Below are positions 43,591 to 54,278 of a stretch of DNA of 64,000 nucleotides, in pieces. Under the pieces are notes generated by a model. It saw nothing but the letters and a program-made list of their open reading frames with translations. It was not told the origin of the DNA and searched no databases. Origin of the DNA: Gordius sp. MW1 (Eukaryota > Nematomorpha > Gordioida > Gordea > Gordiidae). Each line of letters begins with the position of its first letter. Within the stretch, counting starts at the first letter, position 1. The stretch spans positions 19,118,221-19,182,220 of the forward strand of contig OZ038527.1 of NCBI GenBank assembly GCA_964036665.1. Direction: 5' to 3'. Position numbers and translations under genes: made by a program.

Positions 43591-43819
43591 GCAAACCTTG
43601 TTTTGCAATATACATTATTGCTAAAAAATATCGTCTGTTATAATTTAAGAAGTGGGCTTAGGAAAGTTAGAGTATAAGTAGAAATATGTATTATCTATTT
43701 ATAGGATTAATTTAATATGATTATAAATAAATATTAGACTTATACATTTTATATATTGAAATGGGGCACGAATTTTATCACGTCATGGATTTTATGAACC
43801 CACTATTTTTAGTATATAT

Positions 43820-43838
43820 ATATAATAAGACAAACCAA
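43820..43838. repeat. Left 19-bp target-site duplication of the RTE LINE
   Basis: ATATAATAAGACAAACCAA occurs here and at 46,926-46,944. It occurs once, unoccupied, in A at 3,623-3,641. Confidence 0.9.
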
Positions 43839-46800
43839 CACTACCAACGACGGTCCCAAGTCCGTGTGAAAAAAGTGGAGGGTTGGCGTCAGGTCGGAAG
43901 CCGGCTGTAAAAAGCAACTCCAAACAACATGGCAGCTTCAAATACGAAAATTTACCAGAATGCTAGGGCGTCCTCCCCAAACGACGCGCATTGCATCATC
44001 CGCCCGTGCAATGTGAAAAGTATACAAGGGTCACCGCCTCACTCACAACGAAGGCGGTTAAGGAATCTAGTTGTCAAACGGACAAGAGTGGCCAGCTGGA
44101 ATGTGGGTACGCTGACGGGGAAGAGCATCGAGGTTGCGCAGATGCTAAAAAGGCGAAGGATACACATAGCGTGCCTACAAGAAACGCGATGGCATGGAAC
44201 AAAAGCCAGGGAGCTAGGAGATGGTTACAAGCTATACTACTCGGGTTCCCCATCACGGAAGAACGGGGTCGGTATAGTGCTTAGCGATTCCTATAAGGAC
44301 AAGGTAGTCGAAGTCAAACGATGCTCGGATAGATTGATGTGCATAAAGCTGGCGGATCAAGGCGGCCTTGTCAATGTTATCTGTGCGTATTCGCCCCAGG
44401 TTGGATGTTCCGAAATTGAGAAGGACGAATTCTATGAGAAGCTCGAAAACGAAATACGCTACGTGAAGCCTGACGAGAATCTCATCATCGGAGCAGACTT
44501 TAATGGGCACGTTGGGAAAGAAAGGGGCGTGTACGAACGAAATCACGGCGGGCATGGCTATGGGGTGAAGAACAAAGAGGGAGAGAAGTTACTACAGATG
44601 GCGCAAGCTTACGATATGGCCATTGTGAATACCTTCTTTCAGAAGCGTACCGAACATCTAGCAACGTACAGCAGTGGGGATCACCTTACACAGGTCGACT
44701 ACATCCTAGTGAAGCGCAAAAATTTGTGGCAAGTCAAAGATTGCAAGGTTATACCGGGGGAAGAAATCGCCAAACAACATCGGCCAGTTGTCCTCGATAT
44801 AGCACGAAAGATTTTTCCCGAGAGGAGAAAAGTCTACACACCAAGGACAAAGTACGAAAAGCTCAAGGATGATCGTGCAAATGAAATGTTTCACGCTCGA
44901 GCAACTCCGCTCTTGAAGGTTGCAGGCTTGGGGGGCGACATTAACAAAAGGTGGGACACCGTTGCAAATGTTCTAAAGGAAACGGCCTTTCAAATCCTGG
45001 GACGAACTAAGGGCGGCAGAGCGCACAAGCGTGAACTATGGTGGTGGAATGACTCGGTCAAAGGGGCTATAGAAGAAAAGAAGGCGTTGTACCTACGATG
45101 GTACAAAACGAAGATAGGAGAAGACTACGTGGCATATCGTGAAGCGAAACGCAAAGCTAAGACGGCGGTTGCGATAGCGAAGAACAAGGCTTACACCGAG
45201 ATGGCAAACAAGCTCGATACGAAGGGCGGCGACATAGTCATGTATAAACTCGCAAAGATTAGGGAGAAAAAAAGTCGAGATGTCGGGACACTGAAAGTCA
45301 TTAAAAGCGAAGAGGGACGAACGTTGTGCAAACCGAAGGAAGTCATCAAAAGATGGAAAGACTATTTCCAAAATATGATGAACAAAACGAATGATAGAAG
45401 ACCGCTAGAGAGGGTGGAACCGAACTCCAACTTGGTTTTACCATTCCAGGCTTATGAAGTAGGAGCGCAACTAACGAAGATGCGGAAAGGGAAAGCGCTA
45501 GGTCCCGATGATTTACCGATCGAAGCTTGGCTTGGGTGCAAAGGAGAAGGAATCGACATAATGACAGGCCTATTTAACGCTATGCTGTATGAGAGTCGTA
45601 TCCCTGACCAATGGAGGGAAAGTACTATCATACCCATATACAAAGGCAAAGGAGACGCGCAGGAATGTGGCAACTTTAGAGGTATCAAGTTGACCTGCCA
45701 CTCACTAAAACTACTAGAAAGGGTGATAGTGAAAAGGCTCAATGACGAAGTTTGTCTCTCGCCCAATCAGTTTGGATTCGTGGCCGGTAAATCAACGATG
45801 GATCCAATCTTTGCGTTGAAGCAGACGATGGAAAAATATGGCGACATAAGAAAGAACTTACACATGGTCTTCATCGATTTGGAAAAGGCCTACGATACGG
45901 TTCCGAGAGACTTAATATGGTGGTCCCTTAGAGCCAGAAATATACCCGAAGGATATGTTCGACTTATCAAGGAAATGTATAATGGCGCGGTTGCATCTGT
46001 TAGGACTACCGTAGGAGAAACGAAACCCTTCCGAATAATGATTGGACTACATCAAGGGTCAGCGTTAAGCCCATTCTTGTTTAATCTAATTATGGATACA
46101 ATAACAAAGGACTTGCACAAGCCAGCCCCTTGGACTATGCTATATGCCGATGATATTGTCCTATGCGATGAAACAAGAGAAGGGGTTTTTCATCAGGCGA
46201 AAAAATGGTCAGAACGTTTTTCGGAATTCGGGTTAAAGGTCAGCGAGAAGAAAACGGTTTACATGCAAACGATGGGCGGTAGTCCGCAAATGCACAAAAA
46301 TGGCGGTCCAATGTACACGGAGGTTGATAAGTTCACATATCTTGGCTCGCTATTACATCAAGAGGGAGGATGTACCGCCGAAGTCCATTCTCGGATCAAG
46401 AAAGCATGGCTCAAGTGGCGCAGCATCTCCGGTGTCATGTGTGACAAAAAGATACCAATTTTTGAAAAGCAAGGCGTACAAAACCATCGTGCGACCGGTC
46501 TTGCTTTACGGGAGCGAAACATGGGCTGTAACCACCGCGGAGGAGAAACTTTTGCAAGTCACGGAAATGAGAATGGTGCGATGGAGCTTAGGCTACACCA
46601 AGCTGGATCGCAAGACGAACGAATCCTTGATGACAAAGATGGGTATACAAGCGACGAAGGACTTTTTAAGAGAAAATCGACTGCGGTGGTACGGCCATGT
46701 ATTACGAAGAGAAGAGGACGATGTCACACGGCGAACGCTGGAGATGGACGTGCCTGGAAGAAGAGGAAGGGGCAGACCACGTGCCACCTGGAAACGACTG

Positions 46801-46925
46801 GTCAAAAAGGATATGGACGTCAAACAAATGGAAATTGGCATGGCATTTACGCGACTCAGATGGAAGAGGCTGCTGAAAACTTACCCCACGTCTGTGGGAT
46901 TTCCAACACGATAAAGAAGAAGGAG
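43839..46925 (+). mobile_element. Full-length RTE-type LINE (B-specific)
   Basis: About 3.09 kb between perfect 19-bp target duplications. It has a short 5' UTR (about 90 bp), a single ORF and a very short 3' end with GAAGAAGG-type trinucleotides instead of poly-A, all usual for RTE elements. Base composition is clearly GC-richer than the surroundings. The empty site in A dates the insertion after the A/B duplication. Confidence 0.92.
43929..46914 (+). CDS. RTE LINE ORF: APE endonuclease and reverse transcriptase (one frameshift)
   Basis: The start at 43,929 is the first ATG after the target duplication. Residues about 50-290 form an apurinic-like endonuclease: ASWNVGTLTGKS, CLQETRW (catalytic Glu), IIGADFNGHVG, VDYILVKR and QHRPVV. 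Residues about 500-780 form the reverse transcriptase: GKALGPDDLPIEAW, NFRGIKLTCHS, FGFVAGKSTMDPIF, VFIDLEKAYDTVPR, LHQGSALSPFLFN and the catalytic YADDIVL (about residue 738). The protein cuts target DNA and primes reverse transcription on the nick. At about 46,460 the frame changes by +1. After that the conserved C-terminus (YKTIVRPVLLYGSETWAV, RLRWYGHVLRR, GRGRPRATW) continues to a stop at 46,914, while the original frame runs on with unrelated residues to 46,931. Related invertebrate proteins are often annotated as craniofacial development protein 2-like. A single break in a young copy, or a sequencing error. Confidence 0.9.
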
Positions 46926-46944
46926 ATATAATAAGACAAACCAA
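46926..46944. repeat. Right 19-bp target-site duplication of the RTE LINE
   Basis: Identical to 43,820-43,838. Confidence 0.9.
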
Positions 46945-47189
46945 ATGCAAATTCTGTTTTAGTCATCAAATCCGACTAAATTAAATGTTTTTTAAAAAAT
47001 TGCTGATTAATGCTGTTACTTATTTATTATACAATAAAACCATTATTTTATTTTTCTAGTTAGCTGATTTATTTGAAATACAATTTTCTTTAATATAATA
47101 AAATAATTAATTAAAGGATGGATAATTATAAAAACGTGCTAATAATGGCAAAAATTGCATAATTTAAATTTTTTTATACAACTGAAACA

Positions 47190-48384
47190 TTTTTATTTAG
47201 AGCATTTCTTCTACTTCATTGACTCCATATCCCACACCCTGGACTGGAGTGTCTCACTCCCCATCAAGCTTTCTTTCTCCTTAAAAACTTCCTCCTTATA
47301 CCCAAAATTAACTATGCATTACGTGCTTCGCCCGTCTTCCTAACCGTTAACCTACTCCACGCGATGGAAAAAAAAATCTAATTGCTAATTGAAAGGTGCC
47401 TAAACCTTAAATTTAGCCCTCTCCAATGGCTCCAAACCACCCTTTCCTCCAAGAGTGGTGGTATAGGCATCCGACCTCCCCCCCCCCCCATTTACTTTCA
47501 CTAGCAGGGTTCATCTCATCCCGTTTATCAACGGATGAGTTAATCAAGCAAATTACTCAAACCAAGACCCGCACCTCGACAGCGCCCTTCAGGCGTGGGA
47601 AGACCTCAAACTTGATTCCGCAACTCACCCAACTGGAACCACCCAGAAGGAATGGGATTTACCACTGATAGCACGTTCCGTAGCTTACCTCTCTTCGAAC
47701 AACCTATCTTTGGGAAATCTCCACCTCAATTGGGCATCCTCCGGGGGTTACGAATGGCTCGAGGCCCTACCAAGCCAAAACCTATGGTTACACTTGTCGG
47801 GCGAGGAACTTTGAATAGCTGTAGGCCTTCGCCTCGGCTGCGACATTGTGTCCCCATTCAACTGCGATCTCTGTCGCCATCCCGTTCTAGCAAACGGCCA
47901 TCATCCTCTTCACTGCCAATACAGCAAGGGGCGGCATCCCCGCCATGCCACAATAAATAAAATAATCGGACAATCTTTGAAGAAACCCTCCCAATTCAAT
48001 GGAACCCACTGGCCTAAGTTCCACTGACGGTAAAAGCCCGACGGTGTAACAATCATCCCGTGGGCTTGTGGCCTAAACGTCTGCTGGGACTTCACTACAA
48101 TGGATATATTTGCCAAATCTAACGCCTCTCCCGACCTTCTCTCTTCTACTGAGAGAAAAGTGGAAAAATACAAATACCTGAGCAATATTATTTTTGTATC
48201 AGTAGTAGCCACGACCCTCGGTAATTTAGGTCCCGAGGGCAGCCAATTCCTTAAGCAAATAGCAAAATCAATAACCTCCATCACACACGATCCCAAAGAA
48301 TTTTTCTACATCAAGCAGAAAATCACCATGGAAATTGTAAAATCTAATACAATCCCAATCTATGGCTCGATGCTAGCTCATTAA
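47190..48384 (+). mobile_element. 3' fragment of a REL-endonuclease-type LINE (B)
   Basis: Counterpart of A 3,890-5,078. Here the last segment (48,100-48,384) is open: it starts MDIFAKSNASPDLLSSTERK and includes VVATTLGNLGPEGSQFLKQI, ending GSMLAH. In A the same part is interrupted just after STERK. Upstream motifs (CCHC knuckle, KPDG) are present but in different frames. 5'-truncated and dead; reverse transcriptase absent. Confidence 0.65.
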
Positions 48385-48804
48385 TTTATTATATTTTAGC
48401 ATACAACATACTTAATTATTTGGAAATAAACTACAATCGTTATGTAATTAATATACTATAATAAAAATATCTAAACTTTTAATTTGATAGTTCGATAAAC
48501 CCCAATAATTTTGACCGTATACTGTAACATTTTTATTATACTTTTAAATATCTAATCGAGAAAACTTCAACCATGTATGACGTCATTATTGTATATGATG
48601 CTATAAATGAAACTGACCGGGAAATGTCCGATATTTTTAAAATTAAAAGGAATTTTAAGATTCTGCAAAAGCTATTTTACCCCTGGCCGCCCTTGGAACC
48701 TACGGGTAAAGTTTCGAGCGATTCGGGCCGGTAGTTTTAGAATTTAGCCCTTACTACACACATACATACACTTTACTTTATATATATAGATGAGAACAAA
48801 TTAT
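48385..48804. other. Spacer (B) matching A 5,079-5,500
   Basis: AT-rich, with an ACAT/TATA microsatellite. No gene. Confidence 0.45.
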
Positions 48805-49625
48805 TGTGCTCAGTTTTTAATTTAATTTTTGCTGAGTAGAATAATCAATTGCTCAGTAGAATAATTAAATGCTCAGTATAATATTCAAATGCTAAGTAAA
48901 TAATTTAATGTTCAGTGATTTAATTATTTTCTCAGTAATTAATTCATTTGTTCAGTTATTATTTCTATGCTGCTCAGTAAATCTTTTCTCAGTAACTGCT
49001 TATTTTTTACCCTCTTCCTCACTAGGGGGAAGGGGTGGGGGGGGGGGGGGGTGATTTGCTTCCCCCCTTATTTTTTTGCTCTCTTTCTCACCAGGGGGGA
49101 GAGGGGGGGGGGGTGATTTGACCCCCACCTTATTTTTAGCTGGTTCCTCACAAGGGAGGGGGAGGGGGTGATTTGACCCCCCCCTATTTTTTATTCCCTC
49201 CCCAAAGGTGAGAAAAAGGGTAAAAAAGAGGGGGGGAAGGCAAATTACCCCCCTCCCCCCTGGTTAGAAATAGGGTAAAAAATAAGGGGGGTGCAAATCA
49301 CCCCCCTCCTCTCTGGTGAGAAAGAGGGTAAAAAATAAGTGGGGGGGGGGGGACCAGGACAAAAAAGGGAGGGGGGCAAAGTTCTAAATTTATTTAAAAA
49401 AATTGTATCCCAATTAAAATATTATTTATAAAATATCGCAAAATAAATTAATATCACAAATTATGAATTTATATTACTGAGCATTTTAGCAAAAATACTG
49501 AGCATTTTTATTTAAAGCTGAGCATTTTAAAGTTAATTTACTGAGCAATTTTAAATTTTTAATTGGGCGCTGTAATAAAATACTGAGCACATTTTACTGA
49601 GCATTTCTTATTACTGAGCATTTAA
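48805..49625. mobile_element. Foldback element with GCTCAGT arms and G/C minisatellite core (B)
   Basis: Same structure as A 5,501-6,312. The GCTCAGT left arm is 48,809-49,000, the core 49,005-49,365 and the ACTGAGCA right arm 49,475-49,625. G- and C-run lengths differ from A throughout the core, and the right arm has gained and lost a few heptamer units. Confidence 0.65.
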
Positions 49626-49809
49626 ATAACATCCTTCAATAATTATGTACACTCACCAATAAGTTTTTTCACCTTAATTTACATATTTAAAATCTGTATT
49701 ATTTTTCCAACATTTTGATAGTAATTTGAAATTTATATGAGTGCTTTAAAGATTTTAAAATTTGCCTTACACCTACAGGTTACATTGGACAGAGCTTATA
49801 TGCCTAGCG

Positions 49810-50452
49810 CAGTGGCGTACACAAGAAGGTGGTTTTTGGGTTCAAAACCCCCCCCCCCCCCCCGCCGATTTGGGAAAAAATATTTTTTATTTTCTAATAT
49901 CGCATTATATAATAAATATTATGAAATAAGTGTTACTTAATTATCTATGTTTTCCAGAATTTTACTTGTGGTTATAAAACGTAAGCATTTTATATGAATT
50001 TCTCGATCAATTTGAATAAAAGAAAAGCCACAATATTTAAATTTTGTGTCAAAAAAGTTAATCATGTAGAACAAAAACCTGCTGCTGGTAAGATTTTTAA
50101 ATGATCATAGTTAGATAATAATTTTAGATTTAGTTCATGTGGGACAAGGACATGCTGTTTAAAATCTAAATTTGGCTGGACAAACTCACATGGATGCTAC
50201 ATTATGTATATCCATAGCCAGGTTTTGGATTAGGGGAGGGGGCGAAACGTTTAAAAGTTCAATTAGAGGGGGAGGGGGGGGGAAACATAATTTTTTTTAT
50301 TTTTTAAGGTATTTGCATTGAACATTTTTTTTGTTATTTAGGGGGCGGCCCCCCTGGCGCCCATGTGTAGATTTTTAATCAAATTGCATAAAAAAATTTT
50401 CTTATAAATTTTTTCGATGGGTCCCCAAAATAAAATCCTGCGTACGCCCCTG
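49810..50452. mobile_element. hAT-like MITE with CAGTGGCGTAC ends (B)
   Basis: Counterpart of A 6,497-7,134 with duplications GCCTAGCG (49,802-49,809) and GCCTACCG (50,453-50,460). The right end CTGCGTACGCCCCTG keeps the consensus better than A. It carries the nested MITE at 50,212-50,365. Confidence 0.78.
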
Positions 50453-50460
50453 GCCTACCG

Positions 50461-51129
50461 TAACCCTTTTAATGATTTATTTATAAAACCATGAATCTAT
50501 TAATCATTTCTTACTTATTTTTCAGTCAAAAATGGTGGAAAAATCATAAACTTGTGCTAACCAATTTAACAAAAATAGCCATTAAATTTTTTTCAATTAT
50601 AGTTATTAGAGCCAAGCCACGAGTTAACGCACCTTCAATAAGAAAGAGAAAGATCAGCTTACTTCCTAATAATTTTAAACGACAATAATAAATTATCATT
50701 TTTGATAAAACTTCATTTTATTAATTTATACCCTAACTTAGGAACCTTATGAATTATAAAAAATGTTTTTTATACAAATAGATAATTTTAAACAACGTCA
50801 ACTTGTTTTTACTAGTGCGAGGCTGATGCGTCGCAATTTTTGGGTTTTATCTGAGGGCTGGGTGCTGGCCAATTATATTTGTGTGGGTATGGGCCGAGCC
50901 TGAACCCTAAAATTCGGCCCAGGTCATTTAAGTATAGACGAGAGTTAGTATACTCTAAAACTAGTTATCCAGATCATTATCTTATTATAAATATCATATT
51001 TAAATTATTACTATAATTATATATTGTAATATTGTAAACACATAAATTTGATCTGACTTTAAAACTTCTAACGCTCAATTTTTTTTCTCACAAAATATTT
51101 ATTATTTCAAAAAGGTATTCAAAATTAAA
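50461..51129. other. Spacer (B) matching A 7,143-7,809
   Basis: Holds the same possible exon-like frame (50,491-50,688) and the same CGGGCC patch (50,815-50,970) as A. Nothing else recognised. Confidence 0.4.
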
Positions 51130-51137
51130 TAAACATG

Positions 51138-51315
51138 CATGGGCCTAGCTAGGTTTTGGATTAGGGGAGGGGCAAAACGTTTAAAAGTTCAATTAGAGGG
51201 GGGCAAAACATAATTTTTTTTAATTTTTCCAAGTTTTTGCATTGTATTTTTTTTCGTAAATTAGGGGGGGGGGGCAGCTACCCCCCCCCCTCTGCACCCC
51301 CTGGCTACGCCCATG
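51138..51315. mobile_element. GGGCGTAGCC MITE, subtype 1 (B), pre-insertion allele
   Basis: 178 bp, ends CATGGGCCTAGCTAGG and CTGGCTACGCCCATG, duplication TAAACATG (51,130-51,137 and 51,316-51,323). It contains the single GCAGCTAC site (51,274-51,281) that in A is duplicated around an 826-bp element. Confidence 0.88.
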
Positions 51316-51427
51316 TAAACATGGCATGATTATCTTATCTACTATAAAATGTTATAATACACATATTAATATTTTATCAATTAAAATATTTTAAATATTT
51401 CTATATTCGAAACTATATCAATTTTTT

Positions 51428-51442
51428 TAACTTTTAGCTAAA
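51428..51442 (+). promoter_or_regulatory. 3' splice acceptor just before the BTB start codon
   Basis: TTTTTTTAACTTTTAG precedes CTAAAATG, leaving only 5 nt between the acceptor AG and the ATG. The same arrangement is kept in A (8,933-8,954) and C (29,902-29,923). It is either the end of a 5'-UTR intron or a trans-splicing acceptor. Confidence 0.45.
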
Positions 51443-53839
51443 ATGAATTATAAGCAGGTCGTTGTTGTCCCTGGAAAAAATTGGAATGAAATGTGTCAAA
51501 ACGCATTAAAAGATGAGCTTTTGATAGATGTCCATTTTTTGGTATATTTTGATTTATTTTTATTATCTTTTATAGTTTGAAGAAGATGGCAAAGTTGTAA
51601 CTCATAAGGCTCACAAATTTTTATTGGCAATGAGTAGTCCCGTATTTCACGCAATGTTTTATGGGCCTATATCTGTTTCTAAAACCGCGGAAGAGATTAC
51701 TATTGTGTCAATTGAGGATATATCTTCCCAAGTTTTTGCCATCTTATTGGAGTATATTAAATATTTTAATCTATTTATTTGTCACCATAATATCGTGATT
51801 TCTTATTTATTGTGCCAAATTAGTTTTATTTACCACCAGGATAAATTAATCAACATGAACATTGGTAATTTGGAAGGCTTAGAACGTGCCCAATTTTTAA
51901 ACGACCTTTTGTATGCTGCAAAGAAATACATGTTAGATGGCATTAGAAAAGGAATTGGGAATAAAATAAATTGCGAGATAGTGTTAATAAACGCGTATTA
52001 TCTTTTGCGTCAAGGAAAATTATTTCACGAGGAAATTAGTCGCAGTACATGCTGGAAAGTATAAACAAGTTATCATAAATACTTTGACCTAACTATTTTC
52101 TATAATCAGTTTAATCAATAATGATTAAAAACTTGTAGGGGAAACTGGGGATAGAAGAGCCATATAAAATTAAATATATATGTTTTTTTAATTTTCCGTT
52201 TGAATATATTTTTACGATGTATTTTTACGGTTGGAAAAATATTATAAAACTTTTTATATATTTTTTCCATAAATTGAGGTTACAAAGTCAAAATCCCCGG
52301 GTTAACCTTAATGTTTTCACTTTATATTTTTAATTATTTTACTTTAAAAAGATAGAAATACAAACGTGATTTGGTTATATTTTACCCATTAAGCTATAAA
52401 ATAAGTTAAGATGACAGCGATTTTTATAACAGACGGCCTTTACTACGGTGGAATCGTGCGTTAATAGTATATTTATGTATAATTATAATCTTATTCTATT
52501 TCACTTCTAAATAAATAAGTTAAAATACAAAAAAAGTGTTTTTAAATCTGTCTTTATGAGGTGAGACACGATGTATTAATTTTGGAAATAATTACAAGTA
52601 AGCCCTGGGGTTCGGTCTCCTCTTGTTCAGTTAAAATTTAAGACCCATTTATAGCAAGCAAAGTACTTAAAACTTAAATGCATCTCTCAGCCCTAACACT
52701 CTTTTTCATCTATATTAATTAGACAAGTTTTACTAGCTATAATCATATTTGGTAATTTTATTGATTGTAACATTTGTAATTATCGTAAAAGTTGAGATAT
52801 GTTATTGATTTAAAACACGTCAATGATGTAAATTCATGCCAAAATTTAAAGGTAACTACAGTTGTTACTTTAGGTTGAGCTTTAACTTATATATGACTAT
52901 TGCTTAATGCTCAGAACAATTAAGTTAGAATATGTGTAAAAATTTATTTTTGCATAATGGTCGTTTGGTGAGATGACTTTAAAAAATGGCGACAAAACAA
53001 TTAAAATTTAAATTTATTACTTGTAGGTATTGTGGGCAAATGGTGAAAAATTTATCAAAACTGATTCATTTTTGAATATGACGGCCGAAGATTTATTGAA
53101 TTTTCTGGTCGCCGATGACCTAATTGCACAAGATATTAATTTATTCCATGCCGTTTTAAAATGGGCTAATTACAACAAAAAAGGAGACGATGTCATCACG
53201 CCCAGCCATATCAGAGCATTTTTAGGCGAGGATATTATCAAAGCTATTAGATACCCGCTAATTAGTGTAAACGACTTTAAAGATTTAATTGTTAAATCTG
53301 GCATACTTAATCAAGAAGAAATAATAGAAGTCCTTTTTTCTTATTTTGGAAAAAGTGAATCGAATAAATTAAACAAATTTATTACCAAGTCCCGAAAGCG
53401 AAACGTGGAATCATCCATTTTTGTTACTGTCAATCAGGGAAGCTCATATTCATATCCCCCAGAAGATTACTTTTCGATTGAAAGTAATGCATTAGTGAGT
53501 ATAAAAATCCACGGCATATACATACTAAATCCTTGGACCTCAAATTATCATCCTAGCGTTAATTATGAGATTAAGTTATATGATCAGGAAATTCTCTTAA
53601 CTTCCACCCATTTATACCATGGCTCTTATGATAGCAGCGAATCCTATGTTAGAGTGGATTTTGAAAATCCTATACCCATTGAAATGAATGGGCAAACGAA
53701 GTGCTTCAAAGTGCAAACGCTTCCGTCATTAACATCTTACTATTATATTAAATCTAGCCATAGCATAAAATTTGGATCGGCTGTTTTTAGTCTAAATGAT
53801 AGGCTTAAAAAATATTTATGCGGAATAATTTTGGAATAA
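51443..53839 (+). CDS. BTB-BACK-PHR domain protein, intact copy B
   Basis: Exons 51,443-51,541, 51,576-51,751, 51,824-52,058 and 53,027-53,839 join in frame to 440 residues. Introns are GT-AG, 34, 72 and 968 nt. Residues about 28-125 are a BTB/POZ domain (DELLIDVHFLFEEDG, AHKFLLAMSSPVFHAMFYGP). Residues about 130-270 are BACK-like (LLYAAKKYMLD, LFHEEISRSTCW, DINLFHAVLKWANY, AIRYPLISVNDF). Residues about 315-440 are a diverged PHR-like beta domain (FSIESNALVSIKIHG, SYVRVDFENPIPIE, IKFGSAVFSLND). The layout is that of the BTBD1/2/3/6 family, usually cytosolic CUL3 ligase adaptors. That function is family knowledge, not shown here. B has its own changes, for example WANG for WENG and FKDLI for FQD.I, relative to both A and C. 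Confidence 0.88.
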
Positions 53840-54274
53840 ATCAAAGAGTCGATGAAAATATGCAATTTTCTTCTTAAAAATTTAGAAATAAAAAATTGTA
53901 TTGCATTACTGTAAAATAGATCTAATTATTGAGAAATTATTGAATAAAAATGCATTAGTTGTAAGAAACAATTATAATTTCTAAATGTATTATAGCACAC
54001 AATCTACACTTGTTGTCATTATCGTGGTTTTAAACTAAACATTGCCTGTTTTTCAATTAATTGCCTAAAACCCTTATTGACACTTTAAATTTTACGTAGA
54101 TAGTGTAATTTTTTATGTCAGGATTAACTTGGTTGTCAAATTAATTGAGACTCTCCTTATTTAAAAAAATGTTGCTAAATTCAAGTTACAAAATCTTTGC
54201 TGAATTATAATTAAATTACACCCCATTGTAGAGTATATTCCATACTTGTAACACCCTAGGTAAACGCGTGTCTT
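53840..54274. other. 3' spacer downstream of the BTB gene (B)
   Basis: AT-rich. Conserved in A and C. Likely contains the 3' UTR. Confidence 0.5.
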
Positions 54275-54278
54275 TTAA

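Larger units (their letters stand above)
41614..43591. mobile_element. Ginger-like foldback insertion with G/C minisatellite hairpin (B-specific)
   Basis: Copy A is continuous across GCTGACCCGGCAAACC (about 3,390). In B the site is split: GCTGAC-CAGG-TGTAATATTGG... at the left and ...CTACA-CCGG-CAAACC at the right, a 4-bp CCGG-type duplication with one change. The ends are TGTAA and, inverted, TGTAG. An imperfect inverted repeat of about 50 bp includes GTTGTAAAATAGCGAA on each side. Termini TGTNR with a 4-bp duplication recall Ginger transposons. Inside are two direct repeats (41,684-41,770 and 41,818-41,895), then the large minisatellite palindrome. No transposase or integrase frame. Confidence 0.65.

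Noticed and set aside
45093-45766. Minus-strand frames of 92-104 codons opposite the RTE ORF
   Set aside because: They are antisense shadows of a real coding sequence with clear endonuclease and RT motifs on the + strand.
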